Source: Pseudomonadota bacterium (GTDB lineage Bacteria; Myxococcota; Polyangia; Polyangiales; Polyangiaceae). From it: a stretch of DNA of 5,805 bases. The position numbers were made by a program, and so were the translations under genes. This document shows positions 1 through 5,805 of the stretch, piece by piece. The notes under the pieces were generated by a model, which saw only the letters and a program-made list of their open reading frames with translations, had not been told where the DNA came from and did not search any database. The stretch lies in assembly GCA_023419055.1 (NCBI GenBank), contig JAEZYO010000709.1, positions 1 to 5,805 on the forward strand. Direction: 5' to 3'. Position 1 is the stretch's first letter, and each line of letters begins with the position of its first letter.

Positions 1-1484
1 AAGAGCTCGTTCCGGTTCGTGCCGACCCAGACCCGGTCGGAGGGACTAGCCCAGAGTGACACCAGGCTCTCTCGTGACGGGCTCGTCGCCCGGCGCCAGG
101 CCGTGCCGTCGAAGCGGAGGAGCGCTCCGGATTTTCCGAAGGCCCAGGCGCGATCGCGACGAACGCCGAACACTCCTCGCAGGGGTTCGAAAATCGGATC
201 GCGTGTCTGCCGCCAGGTGTCGCCGTCGTAGTGGACCATCCGCCCCGATTCCAGTGCCCAAACGTCGTCCTGAGCGGCGCCGTGCAGCGCTACGAACCCC
301 GAGCCCTGGCCGTCGACGAAATCGGCGGCCTCGACGTGGAGCAGCTCGTCTCCCGCGTAGAACACGTGCTCCTTCGAGAAGCCGAAGACCTGCATCCCGA
401 ACGCTTTGCCCTGCGAGAGATCGCAGAACGTCGAGCTCGGTTGATCGTCGTCACAGTCCGGGAGCTCCACTTTTCGGGCGCACTCGACGAGCTGTCCGGA
501 AACCCACTCCACCGGCCCAAAGTGGGGCTCGAAGAGGATGCGAGGGGCGCCGCTCGAGAGCAACACCGGGCCGCCCTTGATGCGGAGCATCGGCCGCCGA
601 CCATCTCGTGAGCAGTCCCGAACCCCTTCGAACTCCTCGACATCCTGGGGTGGCTGCGGGGCGCGTCCGACTCTCGGAAGCGCCCGTTCGATCGGCCGGT
701 CGCCCCCGTTCACGAAGCGGCTGAATGACGTGGCTAGTCCTCGACAAGCGATGCTGCTCAGGTTGGTGAGCACGTTCGGCAACTCGAGCACGCCGTTTCG
801 GTCCGTGTCGCTCGTCACCTCGGAGATGAGCAGGGAGCGTTCATCGTCCGCGAGCTGGAGGGACCAGAGCGGGAACCGCGTGGTGTGAAGGGTCACCTGC
901 GAACCCGAGGTGATGTCGACCGACACGATTTCAGTGCCGCCCGGACCACGCCGAGCGACGAACGCTCGCCCGTCTCGGCTCAAAGCGACGCTTCGTCGAG
1001 CGACCTCCGACAGGAGAGGATCGGATTTTGCGTCTTCGTGCACGCTCGCGCCGATCACTAGCTCGAGGTCGAGGACCTTCCCTGAGGACGCGTCGTAGAC
1101 CAGGCGCCTGCCGTCCTGGACGTAGGCTGCGAACCGGCCGCTTTCGTCGCGAGAGAGGAAGCGATCGATGCGCTCGCCGTCGCCGGGCTTCGCGAAGAAG
1201 AACGCCTGCGGCTCGTCACCCAGCGTCTCGCCGTGCAGACCCATCGAGAGCTCGATCCGGCCGTCGCCGTCAGTGTCCTCGCGCGGCTGACAGGCGGCTA
1301 CCCAACCCCACCGGTGACTCCAGGATTGCAGCAGGAAGGGGTGCGGAGTTCCGAAGGTTGCGGCTCCGAATTTCAGCGCGTCTTCGCCCGGAGCTCGCGC
1401 GGGCGCGTTGGTAAAGTGGGTCGGGGCGCAGGCGCTCAACGAGAGCGTGAGCGCCAGACGGTAGGCGCGGGCAGGCGGGAGCAT
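1..1484 (-). CDS. Secreted lipoprotein with propeller-like repeats, 3' end outside window
   Basis: The minus-strand frame is open from the ATG at 1484 to base 1 (494 codons, no stop), so the C-terminus is missing. An in-frame TGA lies shortly upstream and no other standard start falls between, so this ATG is the only good choice, although its ribosome site is poor. The N-terminus has arginines at 6 and 9, a short hydrophobic stretch and a perfect lipobox LSAC with the lipidated Cys at 19. Ala at +2 suggests, by the E. coli sorting rule, the outer membrane. Two acidic loops, DTDGDGRIEL (70-79) and DTDRNGVLEL (226-235), resemble calcium-binding DxDxDG motifs. Cysteines 335, 344 and 354 are clustered. 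From about residue 405 a 38-39 residue repeat begins, with VW/AW tryptophans at 409, 447 and 486 and YDGDTW/FDGTAW motifs, as in beta-propeller proteins common in myxobacteria. Function is unknown; a surface sensor or binding protein is an inference. Confidence 0.86.
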   Translation of the reverse strand, partial: MLPPARAYRLALTLSLSACAPTHFTNAPARAPGEDALKFGAATFGTPHPFLLQSWSHRWGWVAACQPREDTDGDGRIELSMGLHGETLGDEPQAFFFAKPGDGERIDRFLSRDESGRFAAYVQDGRRLVYDASSGKVLDLELVIGASVHEDAKSDPLLSEVARRSVALSRDGRAFVARRGPGGTEIVSVDITSGSQVTLHTTRFPLWSLQLADDERSLLISEVTSDTDRNGVLELPNVLTNLSSIACRGLATSFSRFVNGGDRPIERALPRVGRAPQPPQDVEEFEGVRDCSRDGRRPMLRIKGGPVLLSSGAPRILFEPHFGPVEWVSGQLVECARKVELPDCDDDQPSSTFCDLSQGKAFGMQVFGFSKEHVFYAGDELLHVEAADFVDGQGSGFVALHGAAQDDVWALESGRMVHYDGDTWRQTRDPIFEPLRGVFGVRRDRAWAFGKSGALLRFDGTAWRRATSPSRESLVSLWASPSDRVWVGTNRNEL

Positions 1485-1536
1485 TCCCGCGGTAGACCCC
1501 GAGCGGTGGGGGCGGCTTGGGTAGGTGCCACACGGG

Positions 1537-1581
1537 TGTCCCAGGGCGGTGAATCGAGTGTCTCAGGGGATGTCCCAGGGG
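1537..1581 (+). repeat. Three short direct repeats TGTCYCAGGG
   Basis: TGTCCCAGGG occurs at 1537-1546, TGTCTCAGGGG at 1559-1569 and TGTCCCAGGGG at 1571-1581. Start-to-start distances are 22 and 12 bp, close to two and one helical turns, so all three would face roughly the same side of the DNA. The last copy is also the left part of the inverted repeat at 1568-1587. The arrangement looks like a set of binding sites for one regulator, which is an inference. Confidence 0.6.
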
Positions 1582-1587
1582 ACATCC
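1568..1587. promoter_or_regulatory. Perfect 9+9 bp inverted repeat, probable operator or activator site
   Basis: GGATGTCCC is followed by the spacer AG and then by its exact reverse complement GGGACATCC. With a two-base spacer it is better explained as the site of a dimeric DNA-binding protein than as an RNA hairpin. Its centre lies about 94 bp upstream of the start point predicted from the sigma-54-like element, within the usual distance for an enhancer-binding protein. It could equally be a repressor operator for the leftward gene. The regulator is not encoded in the window as far as I can see. Confidence 0.6.
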
Positions 1588-1645
1588 GCAGGAGCGGGTG
1601 ACGTTTCCACGCTCGGATTTCGGCAGAGTCCGCTCTTTCGGAGCC

Positions 1646-1661
1646 TGGCACGACGGTTGAA
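1646..1661 (+). promoter_or_regulatory. Sigma-54-like -24/-12 element
   Basis: The sequence TGGCACGACGGTTGAA matches the consensus TGGCACGRNNNTTGCW at every fixed position except the C of the -12 GC, which is A here. That position is normally important, so this may be a weak promoter or a chance match. The predicted start point, near 1672, leaves a leader of only about 16 bases before the ATG at 1688, with the ribosome site inside it. Confidence 0.35.
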
Positions 1662-1673
1662 AGAGGCGCCCCT

Positions 1674-1678
1674 GGAGG
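1674..1678 (+). promoter_or_regulatory. Ribosome binding site that decides the PLP-enzyme start
   Basis: GGAGG stands 9 bases before the ATG at 1688. The competing in-frame ATG at 1817, just before the conserved LDHAA segment, has only a weak GGGCGG upstream. This favours the longer protein. Confidence 0.6.
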
Positions 1679-1687
1679 ACGCGTTCG

Positions 1688-3043
1688 ATGAGTCGAGAGG
1701 TCAGGCCGGCGGCGACGGACATCGCTGCCAACGCGGCTCGAGCTGCCCGGTGGGAGTTGTCCGCGCTCGCGGCCACGCTGGCCGGCGCCGGAAGCGAGCT
1801 GCCGGTCACGGGCGGCATGAAGCGGTACATTCATCTCGATCACGCAGCAGGCGCGCCGCCGCTCGCAGCGGTGCGGCGAGCGGTCGAGCGGACGTTGCCG
1901 CTTTACGGCGCCGTTGCCGGCAATGGCTTCAGGAGCGAGCTGGCTCGTGAGCTCTACAGAGCGTGCCGGGACACCGTGATCGATTTCGTCGGGGCGGATC
2001 GGGAACGACACGCCGTCATTTTCGGCCGTAGCACGAGCCAGCTCGTCGATGGGGCGGCGCGGAGCGTCCCGTTCGACGGCAATGACATCGTAATGGTGAC
2101 GGGCCTCGAGCACGAGTCCAACGAGCTCCCCTGGCGGAGAGTGGCGCGAGTGGCCCGCATCGAGCCGGATGCGCAAGGCTTCTTGTCCGAGGACGCCATC
2201 GAAGCTGGATTTCGGCGCTACCGAGGGCGGGTCAGGGTCTTGGCGGTGACCGGCGCTTCGAACGTCACCGGGACGATACCCGATACTTCGGCGCTCGCCG
2301 ATCTCGCGCACCGGCACGGCGCCAAGATCTTCGTCGACGCCGCGCAGCTCGCACCACGCCGGCGAGTTCGAACGGGGACGGGGGACAGGGAGCTCGACTT
2401 CATCGCCCTTTCTGGGCAAAAGCTGTACGCCCCGTTCGGGGCGAGCGCGCTCGTGTGCCCGCGCGAGCTCCGTGACGGCTCCGAGCTCGAGGTGGGTGTG
2501 GAGGCGGGCAAGCCCGATCTCCTCGGCGCGATCGCGATGGCTCAGGCTTGCCGGGTGCTCGCGGGGAGCGTCATGGACGCGGTGGCCGAGCGAGAGCGGT
2601 CGTTGACCAGGCTCCTGCTCGCGGGGTTGCGCCGGATCCCGCAGGTGACCGTGTACGGCAGCTCGGACCTCGAGCTCGGGCGAGATCGGATCGGGATCGT
2701 GCCGTTCAACGTGCTCGGCGTACGTCACGAGACCGTGGCGGAGGCTCTGTCGATGCGCTTCGGGATCGGCGTCGGGTGCGGAAGCTTCGGCGCTCCCTCG
2801 CTCGTCACGCGGCTCCTCGGGTACCCGGAGCTCTCGTTGGCGCGTCCGGCCGAGAGGCTCGACGGGCGAGGCGTGGTACGCGTCAGCTTGGGGCTCTCGA
2901 ACGACGAGAGGGACGTGGAGGCGCTCTGCAATGCAGTCGCCGACATCGCGGACGCCCCGGAGCGAGCGCGTGTCGGTCCAACGGAGCGTCTCCAGCGTGA
3001 GAGCGACATCGAGGCCTTCTCACGAGACCTGTTCGAGCCATGA
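1688..3043 (+). CDS. Class V aminotransferase-fold PLP-dependent enzyme (cysteine desulfurase-like)
   Basis: The 451-residue protein has the NifS/SufS-like layout: LDHAAGAPP near residues 49-57, EHESNELPW with the PLP-stacking His at 142, FVDAAQ with Asp217 and Gln220 for the cofactor ring, the Schiff-base Lys245 in SGQKLYAPFG, and VRVSLGLSN with Arg398, the usual substrate-carboxylate arginine. The active-site loop reads GVGCGSFGAP (362-370 region). Aligned by eye with the GCFCAHP type loop of relatives, the catalytic cysteine position is Gly, while Cys364 lies four residues earlier, so desulfurase activity is doubtful. It is probably a cytoplasmic enzyme acting on an amino acid or amine; the substrate is unknown. 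An Ala-rich segment of 43 residues precedes the domain, and an alternative start at 1817 would remove it. About 25 residues after the domain are charged. The stop overlaps a possible kinase start (ATGA), so it is probably first in an operon. Confidence 0.9.
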   Translation: MSREVRPAATDIAANAARAARWELSALAATLAGAGSELPVTGGMKRYIHLDHAAGAPPLAAVRRAVERTLPLYGAVAGNGFRSELARELYRACRDTVIDFVGADRERHAVIFGRSTSQLVDGAARSVPFDGNDIVMVTGLEHESNELPWRRVARVARIEPDAQGFLSEDAIEAGFRRYRGRVRVLAVTGASNVTGTIPDTSALADLAHRHGAKIFVDAAQLAPRRRVRTGTGDRELDFIALSGQKLYAPFGASALVCPRELRDGSELEVGVEAGKPDLLGAIAMAQACRVLAGSVMDAVAERERSLTRLLLAGLRRIPQVTVYGSSDLELGRDRIGIVPFNVLGVRHETVAEALSMRFGIGVGCGSFGAPSLVTRLLGYPELSLARPAERLDGRGVVRVSLGLSNDERDVEALCNAVADIADAPERARVGPTERLQRESDIEAFSRDLFEP

Positions 3044-3138
3044 GCGCCGCAACCTGGCAGCTTTCCTACGAGTTTTCGGCGCTGTTCTGCCGCGGAGCGA
3101 CTCCTTCGCCCGAGAGGAGACCGGTGGTATCGTCGGCC

Positions 3139-3156
3139 CGCGCGGCGAGCCGCGTG
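3139..3156 (+). other. GC hairpin just upstream of the kinase ribosome site
   Basis: CGCGCGG, a CGAG loop and CCGCGTG can form a 7-bp stem with one G-U pair. No U-run follows, so it is not an intrinsic terminator. It ends two bases before the GGAAG ribosome site and could modulate kinase translation. Such stems also arise by chance in DNA this rich in GC. Confidence 0.35.
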
Positions 3157-3157
3157 T

Positions 3158-3162
3158 GGAAG
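3158..3162 (+). promoter_or_regulatory. Ribosome binding site supporting kinase start at 3169
   Basis: GGAAG, one base off GGAGG, stands 6 bases before the ATG at 3169. The rival ATG at 3040 has no purine-rich site of similar quality but overlaps the upstream stop as ATGA, so translational coupling there remains possible. Confidence 0.45.
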
Positions 3163-3168
3163 CTCGGG

Positions 3169-4458
3169 ATGACGCACGACCCGCAACCCGACACGCTCGA
3201 GGGGACGATCCTCGGCAAGAAGTTTCTGGTACGACGCTCAATCGGTAGCGGCGGCATGGGCTCGGTGTACGAGGTCGAGCACGTCGTGACGAAGCGCGTC
3301 GGCGCGCTCAAGTTGCTGCACGAGAGCTACGCCTCGGTGGGTCCGGTGGTCGAGCGTTTCTTGCGCGAGGCGTCGGCCGCTGGTCGGATTGGCAACCGCC
3401 ACATCGTCGAGACTTACGACGCCGGCGAGCTGCCGAGCGGCGAACCGTACATTCTGATGGAGCTCCTTAGCGGGACATCGGTGCGCGAGCTCCTCGCGCG
3501 TAGGGGGCGCCTCGGCTTCGAGGAGGCTCGGGATATCGTCCTTCAGGCGGCCGAGGGGCTCGCGGCCGCCCACGCGGCGGGAATCGTCCATCGCGACATC
3601 AAGCCCGACAACCTCTTCGTCTGCGACGGGGAGCGGGCCTTCGTGAAGGTGCTCGACTTCGGCATCTCGAAATTCACCGATCTCCACGGCGTGCAGCGCC
3701 TGACCAGCGAGGGCGCCGCGCTCGGGACGCCGCACTACATGGCGCCCGAGCAAGTCGTGAGCAAGCGGGAGATCGACGCGCGCGTGGACGTCTACGCCCT
3801 CGGGGTGGTGCTCTACGAGTGCATCACCGGAAAAGTGCCGTTCGACGCCGAATCGCTGCCGGCGCTCAGCGTCAAGATCTTCGAAGGCAAGTACGCCCCG
3901 GCGGGAGAGGTCGCCGAAGACGTGCCGGCAGGCCTCGATGGCGTACTCTCGAAGGCCCTCGCCCGCGATCCGAATCAACGCTTCGCGTCAGTGCAGGAGC
4001 TCCGCGACGCGCTCGAGGCGCTCGACGCGGCCCCCACCTTCTCGACCCAACCCGGAGCGCCCGACACGCTGTCGAGCCCGCGGGAGGGCCGCACGCCGCC
4101 GGAGCGGCTCACCGAAGATGCGCCTTCTTCCCCCGCCACCACGAGCCCGACGTCGCGAACGCGGGTCTGGATCCCGGCGCTGCTCGCGTCCGTAGCCGCG
4201 GCTGGGGCGATAATCTGGAAGGCGAGCAGCAGCGACCCCGCGCTGCCGCAGCGAGCCGAAATCGCCTCGACGCCGAAGCCGGTCCCCACGCCGCTTCCGA
4301 GCGAGCTCGCCGTCCTGCCGAGTGCCTCTCCGAGCAGTGAACCTTCCCCGCCGCCGGTCAAGGAGAAGGTCGTTCGCAAGAGCGCGCCGGCTTCGAGCCG
4401 CCCGCGTTCGCGCGCGGCAGCGGACGGCCTCAGCGAAAGGAACCCCTTTGCGAACTGA
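3169..4458 (+). CDS. Hanks-type Ser/Thr protein kinase, membrane-anchored (PknB-like)
   Basis: Counting from the ATG at 3169 (429 residues), all kinase elements are present: glycine loop GSGGMG (26-31), ATP lysine Lys48 in GALK (usually VAxK), helix C Glu67, catalytic loop HRDIKPDN (141-148) with Asp143, Asp163 in DFG, and APE ending at Glu194. It is an RD-type kinase and should be active. The kinase domain spans about 19-285. A Ser/Thr/Pro-rich linker leads to one membrane helix at about 333-350, then a Pro-rich basic tail of about 80 residues, predicted outside the membrane and without PASTA repeats. The start at 3169 has a ribosome site and sits just before the conserved domain. The in-frame ATG at 3040 would add 43 residues without kinase similarity, with GC by codon position (about 56/67/81%) unlike typical coding DNA here. 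The gene lies in an apparent operon between a PLP enzyme and a PEGA protein, which are candidate substrate and partner. Confidence 0.94.
   Translation: MTHDPQPDTLEGTILGKKFLVRRSIGSGGMGSVYEVEHVVTKRVGALKLLHESYASVGPVVERFLREASAAGRIGNRHIVETYDAGELPSGEPYILMELLSGTSVRELLARRGRLGFEEARDIVLQAAEGLAAAHAAGIVHRDIKPDNLFVCDGERAFVKVLDFGISKFTDLHGVQRLTSEGAALGTPHYMAPEQVVSKREIDARVDVYALGVVLYECITGKVPFDAESLPALSVKIFEGKYAPAGEVAEDVPAGLDGVLSKALARDPNQRFASVQELRDALEALDAAPTFSTQPGAPDTLSSPREGRTPPERLTEDAPSSPATTSPTSRTRVWIPALLASVAAAGAIIWKASSSDPALPQRAEIASTPKPVPTPLPSELAVLPSASPSSEPSPPPVKEKVVRKSAPASSRPRSRAAADGLSERNPFAN
4436..4441 (+). promoter_or_regulatory. Ribosome binding site deciding the TTG start of the PEGA gene
   Basis: AAAGGA lies inside the end of the kinase gene, 6 bases before the TTG at 4448. 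With the signal peptide that follows, it identifies the unusual TTG as the start codon. Confidence 0.7.
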
Positions 4459-5805
4459 GCGGATTGCCAAGGCGGCGCTCTCCGTCACGCTCTTGGTCGC
4501 TCAGCCCCTCGAGGCGCGGGCACAGGGTACTACTACTTCACTCGAGCAGCGGGTCCGCGACGAGGCCCGGCAGCGCTTCGATCGCGGTCTCGTGCTCTAC
4601 AACGCGGGCGATGACGTGGGCGCGCTCGCCGAGTTCCAGTTGGCGCACAAGCTGACGGGGCACCCCGTGGTGCTCTACAACCTGGCGCTCGTCCAGGCGC
4701 GCCTCGGACATTCCGCCGAAGCGGTGGACAACCTCGAGCGCCTGCGCGCTCTGCCCAAGGAGGCGCTCGGCCCGGAGGCGGCCGCACGCGCAGGCGCGCT
4801 CTACGAGGAGCAGCTCGCCCGCGTCGGGTTCCTCGAGATCAAGTGCTCCGCGCGCGGCGCGGTGATTCAGCTCGACAACGTCGACGTGGCGCGAACGCCT
4901 TCGCCGCCCTTACGGATCACCGCGGGCACCCATTTCGTCTCGGTTTCCGCGGCCGGCCACGAGCCACGGCACCTGAAGGTGACGGTCGCCGGCCGAGCTC
5001 GGGAGGTGCTGGACGTCGAGCTGACCCCGCTCGAAGTCGCGCTCGCGGAGCTCTCGGTCACGAGCGACGTGCCGGGCGTCGAGGTCCGGATCGCAGGTGA
5101 GCTCGTCGGCCGTACGCCGCTCCGGAGCGGGCTCTTGCTCGAGCCGGGCCGGCACGAGGTCGAGCTCACTCGTCAGGGTTACGAGACGGTGCGAAGGAGC
5201 GTCACGCTCGAGTCGGGCGGAGCGCGCGAGATAGCGGTCGAGATGGCGCCGACCCCCGCCGGCCTGGCGAGCGGCGGGGTGCTCCGGCTCTCCGTCAGCG
5301 AGAGCGGCGCCGTCGTCAGCGTGAACGGCCGGCCGAGCCTGGATTTCGCGCGCGGGCTCCGGCTCCCCCTCGGAGCTCATCACTTACGAGTGGAGCGCGC
5401 CGGCTTCTTCGACGTCGAGCGCGAGGTGGTCGTCTCGCGCGGGAACAACACGATCGACGCGACCCTGCTCCCGACCCCCGAGTACCTGGACGAGTACGAG
5501 GGGCGCGCGCGGGCTCAGCGAACGTGGAGCTACGTCACGATGGGGGCGGGCGCGCTCGTCGCCGCGGGCAGCGCCGGCTTCTTGCTGTGGAATCAGGGCG
5601 AGAAGGACAGCGCGCAGGCGCGCTTCGACGACTACGCCCGGCGAATCGAGGACTCCCCCGGGGGCCGCTGCTCCGACGACGCGTGCGCGACCAAGCTCGA
5701 GGTCCTCGCGGACGATCTCGACGAGAAGCAGCGGCGCGACGTGTTTGGCTGGGTGGGCGTCGGGGTGGGCGCAGCGGGGTTCGGGGTGGGCGCGTTGCTC
5801 TACGT
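4448..5805 (+). CDS. Exported TPR and triple-PEGA domain protein, 3' end outside window
   Basis: The frame is open from TTG 4448 to the right edge (452 full codons). TTG is chosen because AAAGGA precedes it at good spacing and the translation begins with a textbook signal peptide: Arg2, Arg5 and Lys8, a hydrophobic core at about 9-18, and ARA with cleavage after residue 25. Two TPR-like helical pairs follow (about 38-106, with ALAEFQLAHKL and VVLYNLALVQARLG). Then come three PEGA-type beta domains at about 127-190, 201-265 and 276-342; the second is the clearest (GVEVRIAGELVGRTPL, LEPGRHEVELTRQGYE). A membrane helix lies at about 361-381, a charged loop with Cys408 and Cys413 follows, and a second glycine-rich helix starts at about 434. 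PEGA domains are thought to bind surface or wall polymers. The 11-bp overlap with the kinase gene argues for coupled translation and joint function, probably with the PEGA protein as envelope partner of the kinase. Confidence 0.92.
   Translation, partial: MRTERIAKAALSVTLLVAQPLEARAQGTTTSLEQRVRDEARQRFDRGLVLYNAGDDVGALAEFQLAHKLTGHPVVLYNLALVQARLGHSAEAVDNLERLRALPKEALGPEAAARAGALYEEQLARVGFLEIKCSARGAVIQLDNVDVARTPSPPLRITAGTHFVSVSAAGHEPRHLKVTVAGRAREVLDVELTPLEVALAELSVTSDVPGVEVRIAGELVGRTPLRSGLLLEPGRHEVELTRQGYETVRRSVTLESGGAREIAVEMAPTPAGLASGGVLRLSVSESGAVVSVNGRPSLDFARGLRLPLGAHHLRVERAGFFDVEREVVVSRGNNTIDATLLPTPEYLDEYEGRARAQRTWSYVTMGAGALVAAGSAGFLLWNQGEKDSAQARFDDYARRIEDSPGGRCSDDACATKLEVLADDLDEKQRRDVFGWVGVGVGAAGFGVGALLY

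Larger units (their letters stand above)
1485..1687. other. Divergent intergenic regulatory region
   Basis: This stretch separates the leftward lipoprotein gene from the rightward PLP-enzyme gene, so it must hold the promoters of both. I see the repeated TGTCYCAGGG elements, an inverted repeat and a sigma-54-like element, each listed separately. No convincing -35/-10 pair for the leftward gene is visible. Open frames that cross the region on both strands look like chance frames of GC-rich DNA, with no homology I recognise. Confidence 0.75.

Noticed and set aside
56..611. Plus-strand open frames over the left region (56-580 and 231-611)
   Set aside because: They are antisense to the lipoprotein gene. 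Their translations are Arg/Pro-rich and without domain signals, whereas the minus strand has a lipobox and regular repeats.
1515..1530. Second TGGCAC, on the minus strand, as a sigma-54 promoter for the lipoprotein gene
   Set aside because: The spaced -12 TTGC element is absent; CAAGC stands at that position.
1233..1601. Plus-strand open frame across the lipoprotein start and the intergenic region
   Set aside because: It has low-complexity Gly/Arg content, no good ribosome site, and covers the repeat cluster and the lipoprotein signal peptide on the opposite strand.
1436..2728. Long open frame of 430 codons on the minus strand
   Set aside because: It lies opposite the PLP-enzyme gene, whose catalytic motifs are unmistakable, and also overlaps the start of the lipoprotein gene. 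Its translation is rich in Arg, Pro and His with no recognisable domain, as expected for an antisense frame in GC-rich DNA.
3139..3156. Hairpin as a transcription terminator between the PLP enzyme and kinase genes
   Set aside because: The stem is strong but is followed by GTGTGGAAG rather than a T-run, so intrinsic termination is not supported.
3238..3978. Open frame of 246 codons on the minus strand
   Set aside because: It is the antisense of the kinase domain, with no recognisable motif; the plus-strand frame carries all kinase motifs.

Overview
The window is GC-rich (strong G/C preference at third codon positions) and most probably comes from a myxobacterium of the Polyangia/Sorangium type. 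The grounds are the gene types rather than any marker gene: a membrane-anchored Hanks-type Ser/Thr kinase, a secreted TPR + triple-PEGA protein with C-terminal membrane helices, and a lipoprotein with VWxxG/YDGxxW propeller repeats, a combination frequent in that group. Species cannot be determined.

Layout. (1) Bases 1-1484, minus strand: a lipoprotein gene whose 3' end lies beyond the left edge. It has a clear lipobox at C19, two DxDx(D/N)G loops and the start of a beta-propeller-like repeat series. (2) Bases 1485-1687: a divergent intergenic region of about 200 bp. It holds a perfect 9+9 bp inverted repeat, three copies of TGTCYCAGGG, and a sigma-54-like element (TGGCACG-N4-TTGAA) facing right. 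(3) Bases 1688-3043, plus: a class V, PLP-dependent aminotransferase/cysteine-desulfurase-fold enzyme. The PLP-binding residues are intact, but the loop that carries the catalytic cysteine in true desulfurases is altered. (4) Bases 3169-4458, plus (an alternative start at 3040 overlaps the previous stop as ATGA): a complete Ser/Thr protein kinase with one C-terminal membrane helix. (5) Bases 4448-5805, plus, running off the right edge: a TTG-initiated secreted protein with TPRs, three PEGA domains and two membrane helices. It overlaps the kinase gene by 11 bp.

Genes 3-5 form a tight co-directional cluster and probably one operon. A plausible but untested reading is an envelope signalling module. 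The PEGA/TPR protein would be the extracytoplasmic, possibly wall-associated, partner of the kinase, and the PLP enzyme would be a metabolic output or kinase substrate. The divergently transcribed lipoprotein may share the regulatory region. There are no tRNA, rRNA, CRISPR or insertion-sequence features that I can support.
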